Of a stretch of DNA of 64,000 bases, positions 44,875 through 56,327 are shown one piece after another (the stretch's first letter is position 1; each line of letters starts with the position of its first letter). Made by a program: the position numbers and the translations under genes. Below the pieces are notes generated by a model. The model worked only from the letters and a program-made list of their open reading frames with translations. It ran no database searches and was not told where the DNA came from. This stretch comes from Eimeria necatrix (taxonomy: Eukaryota; Apicomplexa; Conoidasida; Eucoccidiorida; Eimeriidae), in contig NW_013654875.1 of NCBI RefSeq assembly GCF_000499385.1, positions 124,001-188,000 of the forward strand, in the 5' to 3' direction.

Positions 44875-46493
44875 ATGCCTCGCATTGGCCTCTTGGCGTG
44901 CTACGCTGGGCTCCTTGCTGGAGCAGCGATACCAAATTCTTCAGCAGCGGTTCCGATTCGCTCTGCCTCTGTTAACCCGCACCACGGGAGCCCAGACATA
45001 AAAGCTCCTTCCCTTGCTCAGCTGGGAACAGCGCCTGCTGCCGATGATGTAACTAACGGTAAGTTGTGTAGATGTAAAGGAAATGACAAGCACGCTGGCC
45101 TTAAATGTAATATCGTCTGTAGACAGTCCTAGAGCCCAAGATACATGGTACAATACTGTCATCAAACCATGCCCGTAAGACTCGTTGATTGGACTGTCAT
45201 CTGTTGCAATGAGCACTTATAGCATGTTCTTTGCTCCCCCTTTTAACAACCGTTAGCCCCCCAATTATACGCGTAATTGATTTGTTCTGAACACTTACTT
45301 TTAATACTATATAGGTGTTCGCGTGCAGTATCACCCGCTGTAAATGTGGCGTCTGTTTTCTGCACCAATTCAGAATGCTTGCCAGTTCTTAATGCCTTGC
45401 GAACGGAAGGGCTAGACGGATTGTTGAGCGAACTTGTCAAAGCAAGTAGCGAAGAAGTTCGCTCGAGTCTATCTCCTCAAACAAAAAGTGAGAGCGATAA
45501 GAAAACAACCGTAGTTGAAATTGCACAAGAGCTCGCGGGGGAGAACAAAGAGAACTGTGAAGCAGCCGATGCGAATACGTCCAAGGTATGACTTCTGGTG
45601 CCACCTATTGACACGAAATACTCTAACTTCTTTGTACTGATTTGTCCGAGGTCTTGCTCACCTGCATTTGTTAGCCGCCATTTGCGGTGCTCTAAACTGT
45701 GCTATCGTTTGTGTACAGTATTCTGGACTTGTAATTACTTTTCAACACTCCACAGCGTTTGACTGCGAGGCTCTGATCAAGGAATCCTTCGCTGCAGGAC
45801 TGAGCCATCTCCAACAGTCCGTTTTTGCCATTTTCTCCAACAAAAGTTTCTGTTTCTATGAAATTCACTGAGGCATGCGGCATGCGATGTTTATCCATGT
45901 GTCTCCATGGATGATGGAGCAGAGTGATTTCGTTTAACTTTGTTTCGCACTCCCTGTGCAACAATCTGTATACACTGTATCTGCAATTTGATCGCTCCTG
46001 CTATTTGGCCGCTCTACTATTCTCACTGTTTTGATCTGGCTATTGCAAGCTTCTGCGCAGAGAGAGCTACGAGACGTCGTCTGCAACCAATAAATTGGGC
46101 ACTGCTCCGCTGGACAATCCAGCAGCAAAAAATCTCGCGGCTATAGTGTCAACTAAAGCGGGAAAAGTGTCATGCGCCGCCACAACAGACTGTGCAGCTG
46201 GCAGCAATGTCTTGTTTTGCTATTTCATAGAGCCCTTAGCAGTGGACGAAGCGCAGCCAATCAAGTGAGTAATTTTACACAGGAGAATCTTGCTGATTGC
46301 CTGCTGTTTAACGCTGCGGCTTGCGATCTATATAGGCATGAAACTGAACCCACTTGGCAAGCAGAGTGTTCTGCTTTTTTGCAGGGCTGAAGTGTATGAA
46401 GCGCTTCTGAAGCGACAGCGGGGCTTAGCGCCGATCACAATTCCTGGCATTACAGCTACGCTTTTCTCCCTCGCGTTGATAATGTTGAGTTGA
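44875..46493 (+). CDS. SAG-family surface antigen 9 (type B)
   Basis: Complete five-exon gene: join(44875..45058, 45374..45585, 45719..45816, 46061..46264, 46385..46493), 268 aa. Exon 1: M-P-R-I-G-L-L-A-C-Y-A-G-L-L-A-G-A-A-I-P (signal peptide). Exon 2: C-L-P-V-L-N-A-L-R-T-E-G-L to E-N-C-E-A-A-D-A-N. Exon 3: Y-S-G-L-V-I-T-F, F-D-C-E-A-L-I-K-E-S. Exon 4: V-S-C-A-A-T-T-D-C, L-F-C-Y-F-I-E-P-L. Exon 5: Y-E-A-L-L-K-R-Q-R-G, then a hydrophobic type-B tail ending M-L-S. The six cysteines and all GT-AG sites are present. Exon 2 and exon 4 are closest to the gene at the right edge (62684-63721). The start is at the family position within CCTCAATGCC, as in SAG 4 and SAG 11. A decayed foreign exon 1 lies 860 bp upstream. 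Confidence 0.93.
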
Positions 46494-47710
46494 AAACGGT
46501 CGACGACTAGCAACGCAGCAGCGCTGATTATTATTACTACTATTACTGCTCGCCCTCCGCGTTAACGCCGACGTATCTCGAGGAAACGTGTCCATCGAAG
46601 CATCGCAACGATATTTTTTTTATCTGAGCTTCACCTTCAAGTGGAGCTGCACAAGGGCATCGTGTGCGGTGATATACAGATTCACTTCGTATCGCATTCA
46701 TTAAAGCAAGCAAAGGAACGCTGGAAATGCTCCGCATTACTACCATAGCTTTCAGAATTAAGGGTAGAAGACGAGCATTAAACAGCACAATGGAAAAAAT
46801 TTGCCGTGCATATTGACGCTTCACCTGCAAGGTCCAAGCCAGTTTTTTTTTCCGAGGAAGATGAAGAATGAGGCTGTTTCATCTCTACGAAGGCAGCAGC
46901 GCCTCAACCGGACAATTACCAACATGGTTCTGAGAATTCGACACGCTATTTTGGTTGTTTTCATGAGAATTTGTCCCAACCTAGGTTTTTTGTGCAACTC
47001 GGATGGTCTAGATGTTTCCATTTAAAATATTCATCGTTTTCTTCATCCGGTTAATAAAAAGTAGATAGGGAAAACCCCCAATCTTGAATAACATAGGCAA
47101 CAAGAGAGCTCTTCTCATTAATGTAGAAGAAACTGCTTGTAATTCACTCTCCTGCAAACTTCTGGAAGGCAAGAGGAAGTTATTGCTAACGACGAGGTGA
47201 CAATTTGTAAACACCTCTAGAGCCTCGGCGCACTTAGTAGTTTGAAGTCGGATTGCGCATTTATTCTCTGTAACAAACATATTCAATACTTATGGAGTCG
47301 GGTTGTAGCACACGTCTCAAGCATTACGACCAGGTAAGAACGCTGAATGTAGCTTCTACCAGCTTCAACAAAATTGGCTGGGAATGGATCAATGTGTCAA
47401 CAGCAAGCAGGAGCACTTCGATGGACTGATTCACCGCAGCAGTTTGCACTCTGTCCTGCTGCAACAATGCACAAAGTCAAAAGGAGCTCATATATGCAGC
47501 TCAGTGAGGCTAGCTTCTACAGGGTGCACTCCCGGAACAAAATTAGCCAAAGAGTCGGAAGTGGGCAGACAACGAGCAGGGATTTACCGTAGGTGCACTC
47601 AACTGTCACTTTCGGCTAAAAAGCTGGACAGCTGCAATGCAATGGAATAATTGAATTCATATGCTTATACGAGGGGCTTCGAAATTGATTGTTCCGCTGT
47701 TGCCCTGCAG
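46494..47710. other. Spacer between SAG 9 and broken SAG 10
   Basis: I see no SAG exons 1-2 here although exon 3 of copy 10 follows. A short TTA/TAC-rich run lies near 46525-46550. From about 47655 the sequence matches the end of intron 2 of the gene at 37341-38809, so the truncation breakpoint of copy 10 is near there. Confidence 0.5.
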
Positions 47711-48364
47711 CACTCCGGACTCACAATTCCATTCGGGCATGACACGAAATTCGATTTTGATGCCTTGATTCAGGCTACTTACACAGCCGGACTGACCACT
47801 TGAAGGAGCCCGTTGCTTGTTTATCTAGTTTTCTTCAAGTCCAACAGTCTCTCAACTTGCGCTCTCTCGTGAGCCACGTTATGTAAACTGTGTGCTTTAA
47901 AACTATAGTGCTCTGCATTGCCGCCTTCGTCCCGCAGGTCTAACTCCAACCCGTTGACAGGCAAATATAATGTTTCAGAAGCTTCATTCAATTATGTTGC
48001 AGCCAGAAATGCCGCGTTCCTGATATCAAGCACAAGGTCTCATGTGCCGCCACCAACGACTGCGAAGGAGGCCACAATGTTTTATTTTGCTACTTCATAG
48101 AGCCACTCCAAACTGGGCATACGCCTTTCACGTAAGCGTTAAGTCAACTGCATGACCACCGACGGCATAAACGGTAGAACACAGTTCTCAATTCGCTCGA
48201 GTGCAGGTGAAAAACGCAAGACATAACAAGAGTACCTGTATCGTGTCGCTTGTAGAGCTGAGCTCTACAATGCTCTATGGGAAGCGGTGACAGGTGCAGT
48301 GCCCATCTCGATTCTCTGCGCTGCCGACTCTCTTTTGTCTCTCGTCTTGATTCTTCTGAGTTAA
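47711..48364 (+). pseudogene. 5'-truncated type-A SAG gene 10 (exons 3-5)
   Basis: Exon 3 (47711-47807) reads S-G-L-T-I-P-F-G-H, but the conserved cysteine of F-D-C is Phe (F-D-F-D-A-L-I), one base is missing (frameshift, then TGA), and the donor GT is GC. Exon 4 (47938-48131) lacks 7 bp before the C-A-A-T motif. Exon 5 (48256-48364) is open: Y-N-A-L-W-E-A-V-T-G, hydrophobic tail, TAA. Exons 1 and 2 are absent; the left breakpoint lies in intron 2. An inverted R1 block follows the stop. Confidence 0.88.
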
Positions 48365-51300
48365 GCAACACGAGACGCGACATTTGGAAATGCCAAGGTT
48401 ATCCAAATTTCATGGGATGGCATTTCTGAGTCATATAGAGGCAGGCTTCAAGACTGCACTGTTTCACACTGCAAACTGTATACACTTACCGTTGGAGAAG
48501 TGGAGCATCCGCCAAGGATGCAGAATGGCTTCCCCTCCCGGTATTCTGTCCTGTGTCTTCATCCTAGCTTCACTCTGTGTAGCGCGTATTCATATGAAAA
48601 CAATGAAACCGCTTCTCATTAAGCGAACTCATTCTGCATGGTATGTAATTTTAGACTTCGCACCCCAAATGCTTCTTCTGAAATGTACTTCTACCTACGA
48701 GCCGGCAAAGCCCCGCTCAAGCATCGTAGTGACGATTCAAGAGTCTGTTGATATAAAACACGCGATTGGCTAGGCGACAAGCTACGACTCTTGCCGCCCA
48801 GGAAGTTTCGTGTACACACCTGACAAAGCTATTTAGCTGCACAGGGACGGAAATTACGATAATGTTACATAACATGCGTCTGTAGTCGGCACCTTCTTTA
48901 AAGGCGCGCTACTCAGTCGTAAGAGAAAGAATAAGCTTTGCTGCGTCTCTCGGGGCTTTGAAGTTTGCCAAAGGTAATAGCGCTGTGAAAATGTAGATTT
49001 GAAACAGTCTGATGTGACAAAACTTGACGAAGCCTCCGCATTAGGCGATGAAGGCAAGCTTCAAGCCTTCAGTTGTAATACAAATTCATGAAGTCTTACA
49101 GTAGCATCTTAAGCAAATGCACACTTCCATTGCCTATGCCACTTTGGAAGCGTTCAAAACGCAGTTTTAAATTTAAGTTTGCGGCGTGAATTCACACCTT
49201 GCAACTGCAGATGCGAATGCTTTTTCTTATTCCAGAAGATTGACACACTGAAGTCTGCTCGGCCCACGCCATATATAATTCGGCGATCACTGAAAGCTAA
49301 GCTGAATCTAGGAAAAGCCGTAGTGAGATAGGAGGGCGCATTCTGCCCTTGCAACCATAGTCCGGCCATTTGCTGATACCTAAAAGCGTAGTGGGCACTG
49401 CAAGCCGATGCGACCTGCCATTTATTGAGAAAATAACTTTCCATGATACTTCCCGACATGCACGGCATGCTATCCATCATTCGGAAGATAAAAGCAGCCG
49501 AATATGCTCGGAGCTTTGGTGGGTGCAAGGGTTGTGATGCCCAAAGGGTTTTGTCTGCTCCTTCCTTTCAGGGCCTGGCTCAGGCGGAGGTTTCAAAATC
49601 CCAAATTTAGGTGCAGTATACCTAAAGTAAATTCCACGGAGACATGTTTCTTTGTAGAATGCTAAAGGCCGTTATATGCCAGTTTATGCAAGCCCCTGCC
49701 CCCGTAACGATTTCGCAGGGCTTGAAAGCGCGACCCTTGCTTGACAGGCGTCTTCCTCTTTTCAACGCATATTTCAGCCCATTTTGTTCCGCGAAAAAAA
49801 AGTGGCGGCTTGCATACCACTATATTGGAAGGACGCAAATGCTGTGGTAGTCTAGCCTAAGGGGGCACCATGAAGCGCACCTGTCTGTTCTCAAGTTAAA
49901 CTGCTGTGGGTGCCCCCGACTCCGAGATGCGATTTCTGGGTTTACTTGGTTTTGTGTTTGCTTGACCGCTCTACGAAGACCATGATGGTACCTTCCCAAC
50001 TCCACGGTTTGGGCTCCGGCAGCCAGAAACTTCTGCTTCAAGAGCTGGCTGCTTCCACGAATGCAGTCGTATACATATTTCTGCAGGCTTCTTGTCATTT
50101 CACAACAAGCGAGAACATGCCAAATCAAGTGCTCCGAATGCATTGTTCAAAGTATGAGAACCGGAATCGATGCCGCGGCTGTCAACAGTGTAGCTTTGTA
50201 GGCGGTCTAGGCTCAGTGTGCTCAGTGGCAGCCAATATCTTGACAGACAGTCTTGAGCACGGAAGCAGGCAACTAGAACATAATTCGAGACACTGGAAGG
50301 CTTAATTAAGATAACATTAACATGTGAACAGTCCTTCTTGGTCCAGTCCTACGGAGGATGCAACAGCCTTCCGTGCAATATTTCGACACAGTCCTTCGTA
50401 GTGAGGCAGGCAACTACAACATGATGTCATGTATTGAGAGGCCAGATTAGGATAGCAATAATTTGCGAATATTCCTTTTTGGCCCGGTCGCAGAGGAGGA
50501 GAAACGCAACGTCCTTCCTTGCGTGCAAATGGCCGCGACATGTGGCCATCCTTTGAAACGTCAACTCCCCAGGTTATCTGCCGCTGCTGGATTCTTTTAA
50601 ACTTTGACTTAATACAGAGGTTAGGTTTTTCAAATGAATGCTGATGCAGCTTAGCTGGAGCAAGCCTCAGAGCGTCCCCAAAAACAAAGCACATTCAGCC
50701 CTAATGGCGGGAATGTGCTTTGTTTTCTTCTAAACAGCGCAAAGCATCTGTATTCAGGAGCAATCACACCTTATGAGAGGCGTTTCGAAAACTTTCCAAT
50801 GGGAGCTTTGCTGCTGTTCAGTGGGCTGGAATTTGTGCTTTACGGACTGCGCATGGCTGGGCGGCTCTCCCTGGTCTCACCTGGTATAAGCACCTCGGAA
50901 GATAAATTCCAATCACACCTTATTAGGAATGTTTTGAAAACTTCCCAGCGGGAATTTTACTGCTGTTCGGTGAGTTGGAATGCATGCCACATGGGCTGCA
51001 GCATGGCTGGGCTGCTCTTCCTGGTCTTTGGAATAAGCGCCTCGGGAGATGAAATCCAATCACACCTTACTAGAAATGTTTTGAAAACTTCCCAGCGGGG
51101 ATTTTACTGCTGTTCGGTGAGTCGGAATGCATGCCATATGGGCTGCAGCATGGTTGGGCGGCTCTTCCTGGTCTCATTTGGAATAAGCGCCTCGGGAGAT
51201 GAAACCCGGCAGTGCACAGCAGTTACGCAAAACAGACACGACTTCACCAAGCAGCGAAAAGAGAGTGGTGAGCCCGTACTCATATTCTTGTCCCAATGTA

Positions 51301-51458
51301 TGTGAGGACCGTCAACTTGAGCTGCGTGTCGAACGCGCACACCTACTAGCAGCTTCTTCCCGTTTTCCCTTTCCTTTCTTTCCCTCACTTTGTTCTCTTA
51401 CTCCCATTGGATTTTTCCAAGCACTTTTTGTGTGTTTCAGTTTTTGCAATTTTTCAGC
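48365..51458. other. R1 block, spacer and SAG 2-lineage flank
   Basis: 48420-49060 is an inverted R1 copy. 49850-50140 mirrors 26520-26900. 50300-51450 is the 5' flank block of the exon-1 remnant at 51459, and contains the 148-bp tandem repeats. I support no protein gene; the 196-codon frame at 50715-51305 is explained by the repeats. Confidence 0.45.
50762..51205. repeat. Tandem repeat, 3 copies of about 148 bp
   Basis: Units begin at 50762, 50911 and 51058, each with 'aatcacacctta' and containing 'gaaaacttcccagcggg' and 'gctgttcggtgagt'. Paralogous flanks (for example 43625-43760) have one unit. The unit length of about 147 bp is divisible by three, so a frame stays open through the array and translates into three similar Cys-rich segments; this is probably incidental. 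Confidence 0.85.
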
Positions 51459-51645
51459 ATGTCTCGCCTTGATTTGCTGGCGTGCTGTGGGGGGCTGCTG
51501 TAGGAGCCTCAGGGGCCACTTCAGAGACAGTCCCCAATAAATCTTTGACAGTTGGATCCTATTAATCATCACCACAACGGACTGAATGCAAGATCATTAT
51601 TTGATCAAGCAGTCACAGCCTCAAAGCCTGTGAATAAAACTGATG
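51459..51645 (+). pseudogene. Lone SAG 2-lineage exon 1 remnant, 902 bp upstream of SAG 11
   Basis: Keeps the ATG and M-S-R-L-D-L-L-A-C-C-G-G-L-L, but a short deletion brings TAG at 51501-51503, and the donor GT has become CT (GATG|CTGAAC). No exons 2-5 of the lineage follow. Third example of this remnant in front of a type-B gene on the same strand. Confidence 0.87.
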
Positions 51646-51956
51646 CTGAACTGCAAACAGTGGAACTGTGCTACGTAGACTCAGCTGCAATTTGATCTAT
51701 GACTGCGTGCCAAAAGACATGGGCGTTCATGGCCAATTTCGCCAACAGATTAAGGTCGGTCTTTTTGTTTCTTTTGTCCTAACGCGTTTGAAATCCCACC
51801 AGCCTGGGGTATTCGGGGTCGCTCAGGTCACACATTGCTCGCTGCACCGGGCAAAAGAAAAGTAAAGTGGGGGATTAACAAAGATATGCCTCTCGCTAGA
51901 TGACATAATTACGTTTCTTTAAAACATCGCATTTCGCAATGTGGGTGAACAGTTGA

Positions 51957-51982
51957 ACACACACACACACACACACACACAC
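51957..51982. repeat. (AC)13 microsatellite
   Basis: Uninterrupted dinucleotide run between the exon-1 remnant and SAG 11. Confidence 0.97.
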
Positions 51983-52157
51983 CTTTCCCTAGCATATGGT
52001 AACTAATTCAATGATTGCTCACTCCAATAGGCCAGCAAGAGCGTGCGCACCCAACTCTTCAAACGTTTTGTGTTGAAGCTACACAAATTTGAATACTGAG
52101 TCAAAATGTTAGCCCATTCTAGCGCAGATGGAGGGACAACACCGCCCTCTAGCTGTC

Positions 52158-52227
52158 AGCTGGGATTGTCACCTCAATGAACCGTTAGTTGCAGCTGGGA
52201 TCGTCACCTCAATGAGCCGTTAGTTGC
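52158..52227 (+). promoter_or_regulatory. Duplicated conserved upstream box of SAG 11
   Basis: A 35-bp unit (AGCTGGGATTGTCACCTCAA and following bases) is present twice in tandem, 52158-52192 and 52193-52227, so SAG 11 carries two copies of the box that SAG 2, 4 and 9 have once. The copies differ by two bases. If the box binds a factor, this gene has a doubled site. Confidence 0.45.
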
Positions 52228-52360
52228 CCTTTGCAAGCGCCCTTTGCAAGCACGCATTTGTTCCTCGATATTTGCATACTTTTATACCGTCGCCTGTCGA
52301 CCTGCGTGCGCTCGTCCACTTTTTTCTTGTTGACCCTTCGGTTACTTGCGTTTTTCCTCA

Positions 52361-53987
52361 ATGTCTCGACTCAGTCAGTTGGCGTGCTACGCCGGGCTCA
52401 TCGCTGGAGCAACGGCACCGAATTTTTCAGCAGCAGTCTCAATTTGGTCAGCTACAGTTAATCCGCACGGCAAGAGCCTAGACATAGGGCTACCTTCCTT
52501 CGCTGACGCGGGAACTGCGCCTGCTGCCGATGACAAGACTGACGGTAAATTAGGAGTGTGGACTGGAGAACAATGATTTTCGAGCTAGGCTCGGGTACAT
52601 TGTTCTTTGTAGGCGTTCTCAAATTGATCAGCGCCTTCATGTGAAGAAAAATATAGTGCTGCCACAATAGTAGTCCAGAATATTTTTCTGTCGCCTTTGG
52701 TTTGGTCAGCAAACGTAATGCCACGCTGTTTTTGGATATTTTCAAGACGAGCGAGTACAACTAGAAGCGTGGCTTGTCCTATTTGTCCCTACTCAGAGTG
52801 CTTACCCGTTCTAAATAAACTTCGAGTAGAAGGGTTGAATAATTTGTTGAGCGAGCTAGCTAAAGCAGAAGAAAACGATGTTACCTCAAGTCTTCAGCCC
52901 TCAAAAAAGCTTGGGGACAAAACTAAAGTCACCGAAATCGCAGTGGAACTTGCGGGAGAAGATAAAAACTGTGCAGCAACAAATGCAGCGGCATCACCGG
53001 TAAGATTTACGACGCCAAATTTTCGCTTGAAGCATTCGAAAAAGCCGTTATTCGCCGACTCCTTAGGAGTTTGCGTGCATTTACTCACCAATTGGAAGTT
53101 TTTATGGACTGCAGAAGGAGAGTAACTTTAAATCTCGCATTGCTGTCATTCGTCGTGTAGTTGATAGTGCGTGTTTTTTGTTGGTGCGCAGTATTCTGGA
53201 CTTGTAATTACTTTTGATTATTCTACGGCGTTCGACTGCGAGGCTCTGATCAATGAGTCTTTCACTGCAGGGCTGAGCCATCTTCAACAGTCCGCTTGCT
53301 TTAGCTTTCCCACCTTAAGCATATATTCCACTTTCCTGAAACTTCTGCTGGGGCGCAGGCCTCATTTCTTCTTGCTTCCCTTTGGGACGCAAACGCACGG
53401 CAGATTCTTTCTTCCTCGATCCTCCTCGCCTACCATGGAACTATGTTTTGGTCTGTTCGTCTGAGCTGTCGTGCTAACTCCGCTAATCTGACCACTGATT
53501 GCTTCTTTGTGCAGGGCGAACTACGACGCATCGGATGAAGCCGCCAAAATGGGGAAGGCTCCACTGGACAACCTAGCAGCAAAGAATCTTGCGCGAATGG
53601 TGTCCACTAAGGCGAAGAAAGTGGCGTGTGCCGCCACTACAGACTGTGAACAGGGTAAAAACGTTCTATTTTGCTACTTCATAGAGCCTTTGGAGGAGGA
53701 TGAAACGAAGCCAATTGAGTAAGTTTTTCAATACTAATTACAGGCGCATTTTCGCCTTCAACAAAAATTACTCTAAATCACCATCTTACAGTTATATACA
53801 GCATGATAAGGACCATATATTTGGGCATAAAACTTTGGTCAAACTTCAAGACCGAACACTGCATATTTCTTTTTGCAGGGCTGATGTGTACGAGGCGCTG
53901 TTAGAGCGACAGCGGGGCTCAGCGTGGATAACAGTTCCTGGCATTACAGCCGCACTTTTCTCCCTTGCGTTGATTTTGTTGAGCTGA
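52361..53987 (+). CDS. SAG-family surface antigen 11 (type B)
   Basis: Complete five-exon gene: join(52361..52544, 52797..52999, 53192..53289, 53515..53718, 53879..53987), 265 aa. Exon 1: M-S-R-L-S-Q-L-A-C-Y-A-G-L-I-A-G-A-T-A-P. Exon 2: C-L-P-V-L-N-K-L-R-V-E-G-L-N-N to K-N-C-A-A-T-N. Exon 3: Y-S-G-L-V-I-T-F-D-Y, F-D-C-E-A-L-I-N-E-S. Exon 4: V-A-C-A-A-T-T-D-C, L-F-C-Y-F-I-E-P-L. Exon 5: Y-E-A-L-L-E-R-Q-R-G-S-A-W and a hydrophobic GPI-type tail ending L-L-S. Six cysteines present. Exon lengths equal those of SAG 4 (23203-24837), exon 3 has the same amino-acid motifs, and the flanks are mirrored, so the pair arose by a recent inverted duplication. The exon-3 donor is GTCCGC. Confidence 0.93.
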
Positions 53988-56327
53988 ACACGGTAAAGAA
54001 CGCCAAAAGAAATTTCATAGCGATCTTAAGCTCCCGTCATTACGTGGCGTTGAGTGTGGCTGCATACGGAAAGGAAGCCTGTACGGTGGTGCATCACATC
54101 CAATATCTAAAAGCTTGACAAAGCACTGGGAATGCTTTTCTCATGTAGGCTGAATATGTTACGCGGATTCAACCCCTGAAACTGCACTTACCCGTCGATT
54201 CTTCTTTCCGATATTTTATTAAAGAAGAGTGAGGAATCATGTTGCCTTTTTTTTACAGTGCCAACAGCGCCTCATGTGGACGGTGCCAAAACAGCCGACT
54301 CCAACGTGTTAAAGCGTAGAAAGCACGATGGAAGTCTCTCGAAGGAATGTATGACAATGCGTTCCAACATACGTCACGTTTAAATCGAAAACTATCTGCA
54401 ATTTCTGCTAGCTATGTTTTAACTGCTTTCACTTTTCTTGACTCCTATTCGATCATTTCACGGCAATGGACATTTAGTCCAGCAGTAGATGAAGGTATGT
54501 CTCCTATTAACAGCACAAGCGATGAGAAAGCTTGCATATAAGAAGAGCACAATTTCAAGGAAATCCATACGTTACTGTCGTTCGCAGTTGTAAATTCTTG
54601 CCTGCACATACAAGTTTTATTCGTTGTGCAGCTTTCATTTGTCACTTGATTTGGAATCAAATCCTGCATTTATGGATTCACTTCATATTTCTGCGCTATT
54701 AGCTGTTTAGGATAATTTTATGAGCTGAGCCCTTCAACGGTGCTGAGGATGATATGGTACCTTAGTCCACCCTAAACCGTCAAAGGGTGCATGGATTGCA
54801 CGGGGCTTTGGCCAAGCTTACGTTGAAAGCTTTCGCTCCGCTTGGCTCGGCCCTTGTTAGGAGTGCACACAATCTTTCCTCTCTTTGGCGCAACTATCGT
54901 CACATGCGCATGTGTCATTTTTTCACAGCGCTCTTCTATACCTAAGGGCTAGGTGAAGCAAACAATACCGCACATGGCAGCCAACAGGCCTTCTGGCTGA
55001 GAGCTTCATTATGCACGTAGATGGGCCCTAGAATGCAAATACGGCCACTCCATAGCTACATGTGGTTTTACCTAGAATAATTTCAAGCCGTCAGATGCCT
55101 GTTGTGTTGGATGCCTCAAAGCTCACATGCGTGTAAGAAATTAACACGACAGATTTCAGCCAGCCAGGAAGGTTCACAACAAAGCCCGTGGCCGCTTACG
55201 CGTTTTGTTACAATTCATGTATTCAAAGAGTGCCTTCATGTATTTTTATAGCGGTAGGCGTTTATTATCAAGATTTGATGTGCGCACCACAAAAGCATTA
55301 AGCGTCGCAGTGGGAAACGAGGCATGTGTGAATAAAACCGAATGAGTTATCTTGAAGTTGACGAGCTTTTCTTTGACACGACGCAATAAATTCTCGGCTT
55401 GTCAAGTAAGTTCATTCAGGCAGCTCAGTATCCGGTGTCGCTAGTAGTTGCTGAGCTATGTGGTACTGTAGCAGCCTTCCTGCTTCTTTAAGGGGCCAGG
55501 AAATTGTTTGAATGAGAAGCCGGCCCGTAGAAGTATCGGTAAAGGTAAAACTCCCCTTGAAGAACATCGATCTACACGGCGGGTGGACAGCGTGCATGGT
55601 GTCTGAGCATTTTCTGAGGTCTTTAGCTCGGCTAAGTGAATTTTAAGTAACAGTTTGAGCCGCTTGTTTTAGTGTACGTTGGAGGCTTTGTGTTCGAAGC
55701 CCTCCGAGCTGCCAGGTCGCCATGCGCTCACCCCGTTACTGGACCCCCACCGGACCGCGCTAGCACGAGTGGCATTTTCTTTCAAATCAGCAGCTCCGCA
55801 ATACCTCTCACTATAGGACTTTTATATCCTTAATGGTTTCTATGTAGGATAATTTTTTACCTATTTCGGTCCCCTTAGTGTGGATGGGTGGTGCATGGGG
55901 TGCATGGACCGCTGGTGACTCCTCTGGTCGCAGCAGCCGGCGTATATATCTTTGTAAAAGAAAGACAAAATGACAAGCTAATGAATACTGTAACGTTTAC
56001 CCCAAATGTTGGTAGATGTGCTGGGATGGTCGAAACAGGCTCCTAAATATGCTGGGGGCAAGACGTCGTAAAGGTCCCCAAGGCTCAGCGCACACAACCC
56101 GCATGAGGCGGATAGAAGACACGAAAGCACTAAAACCAACGGCATTAAAGACACCTTGCGCTGGGGATGTACACCTTCAAAATCACAGGTTAAAAGGAGG
56201 GACACGTGGAAAAGACGGCTACCTTGTGCACGCTCAAATAAGCACAGAACTCCGATACAGGTACATACTGAAAGGTAGAGATGCTGTAAAACCGGTCAAC
56301 AGAAACAAAGTGAGGTGAACTACTTAG
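53988..56327. other. Mirrored 3' flank of SAG 11 and junction region
   Basis: 54100-54700 mirrors the 3' flank of SAG 4 (about 22500-23140), and 54740-55200 is R2 inverted. 55740-55965 matches 21720-22000 in direct orientation. 56000-56327 includes an intron-3 remnant of broken copy 12. I see no independent gene. Confidence 0.45.

Noticed and set aside
50715..51305. 196-codon plus-strand frame with internal repeats as a protein gene
   Set aside because: Explained by a non-coding 148-bp unit triplicated in a length divisible by three; the single-copy paralogue at about 43625-43760 is not part of a supported gene.
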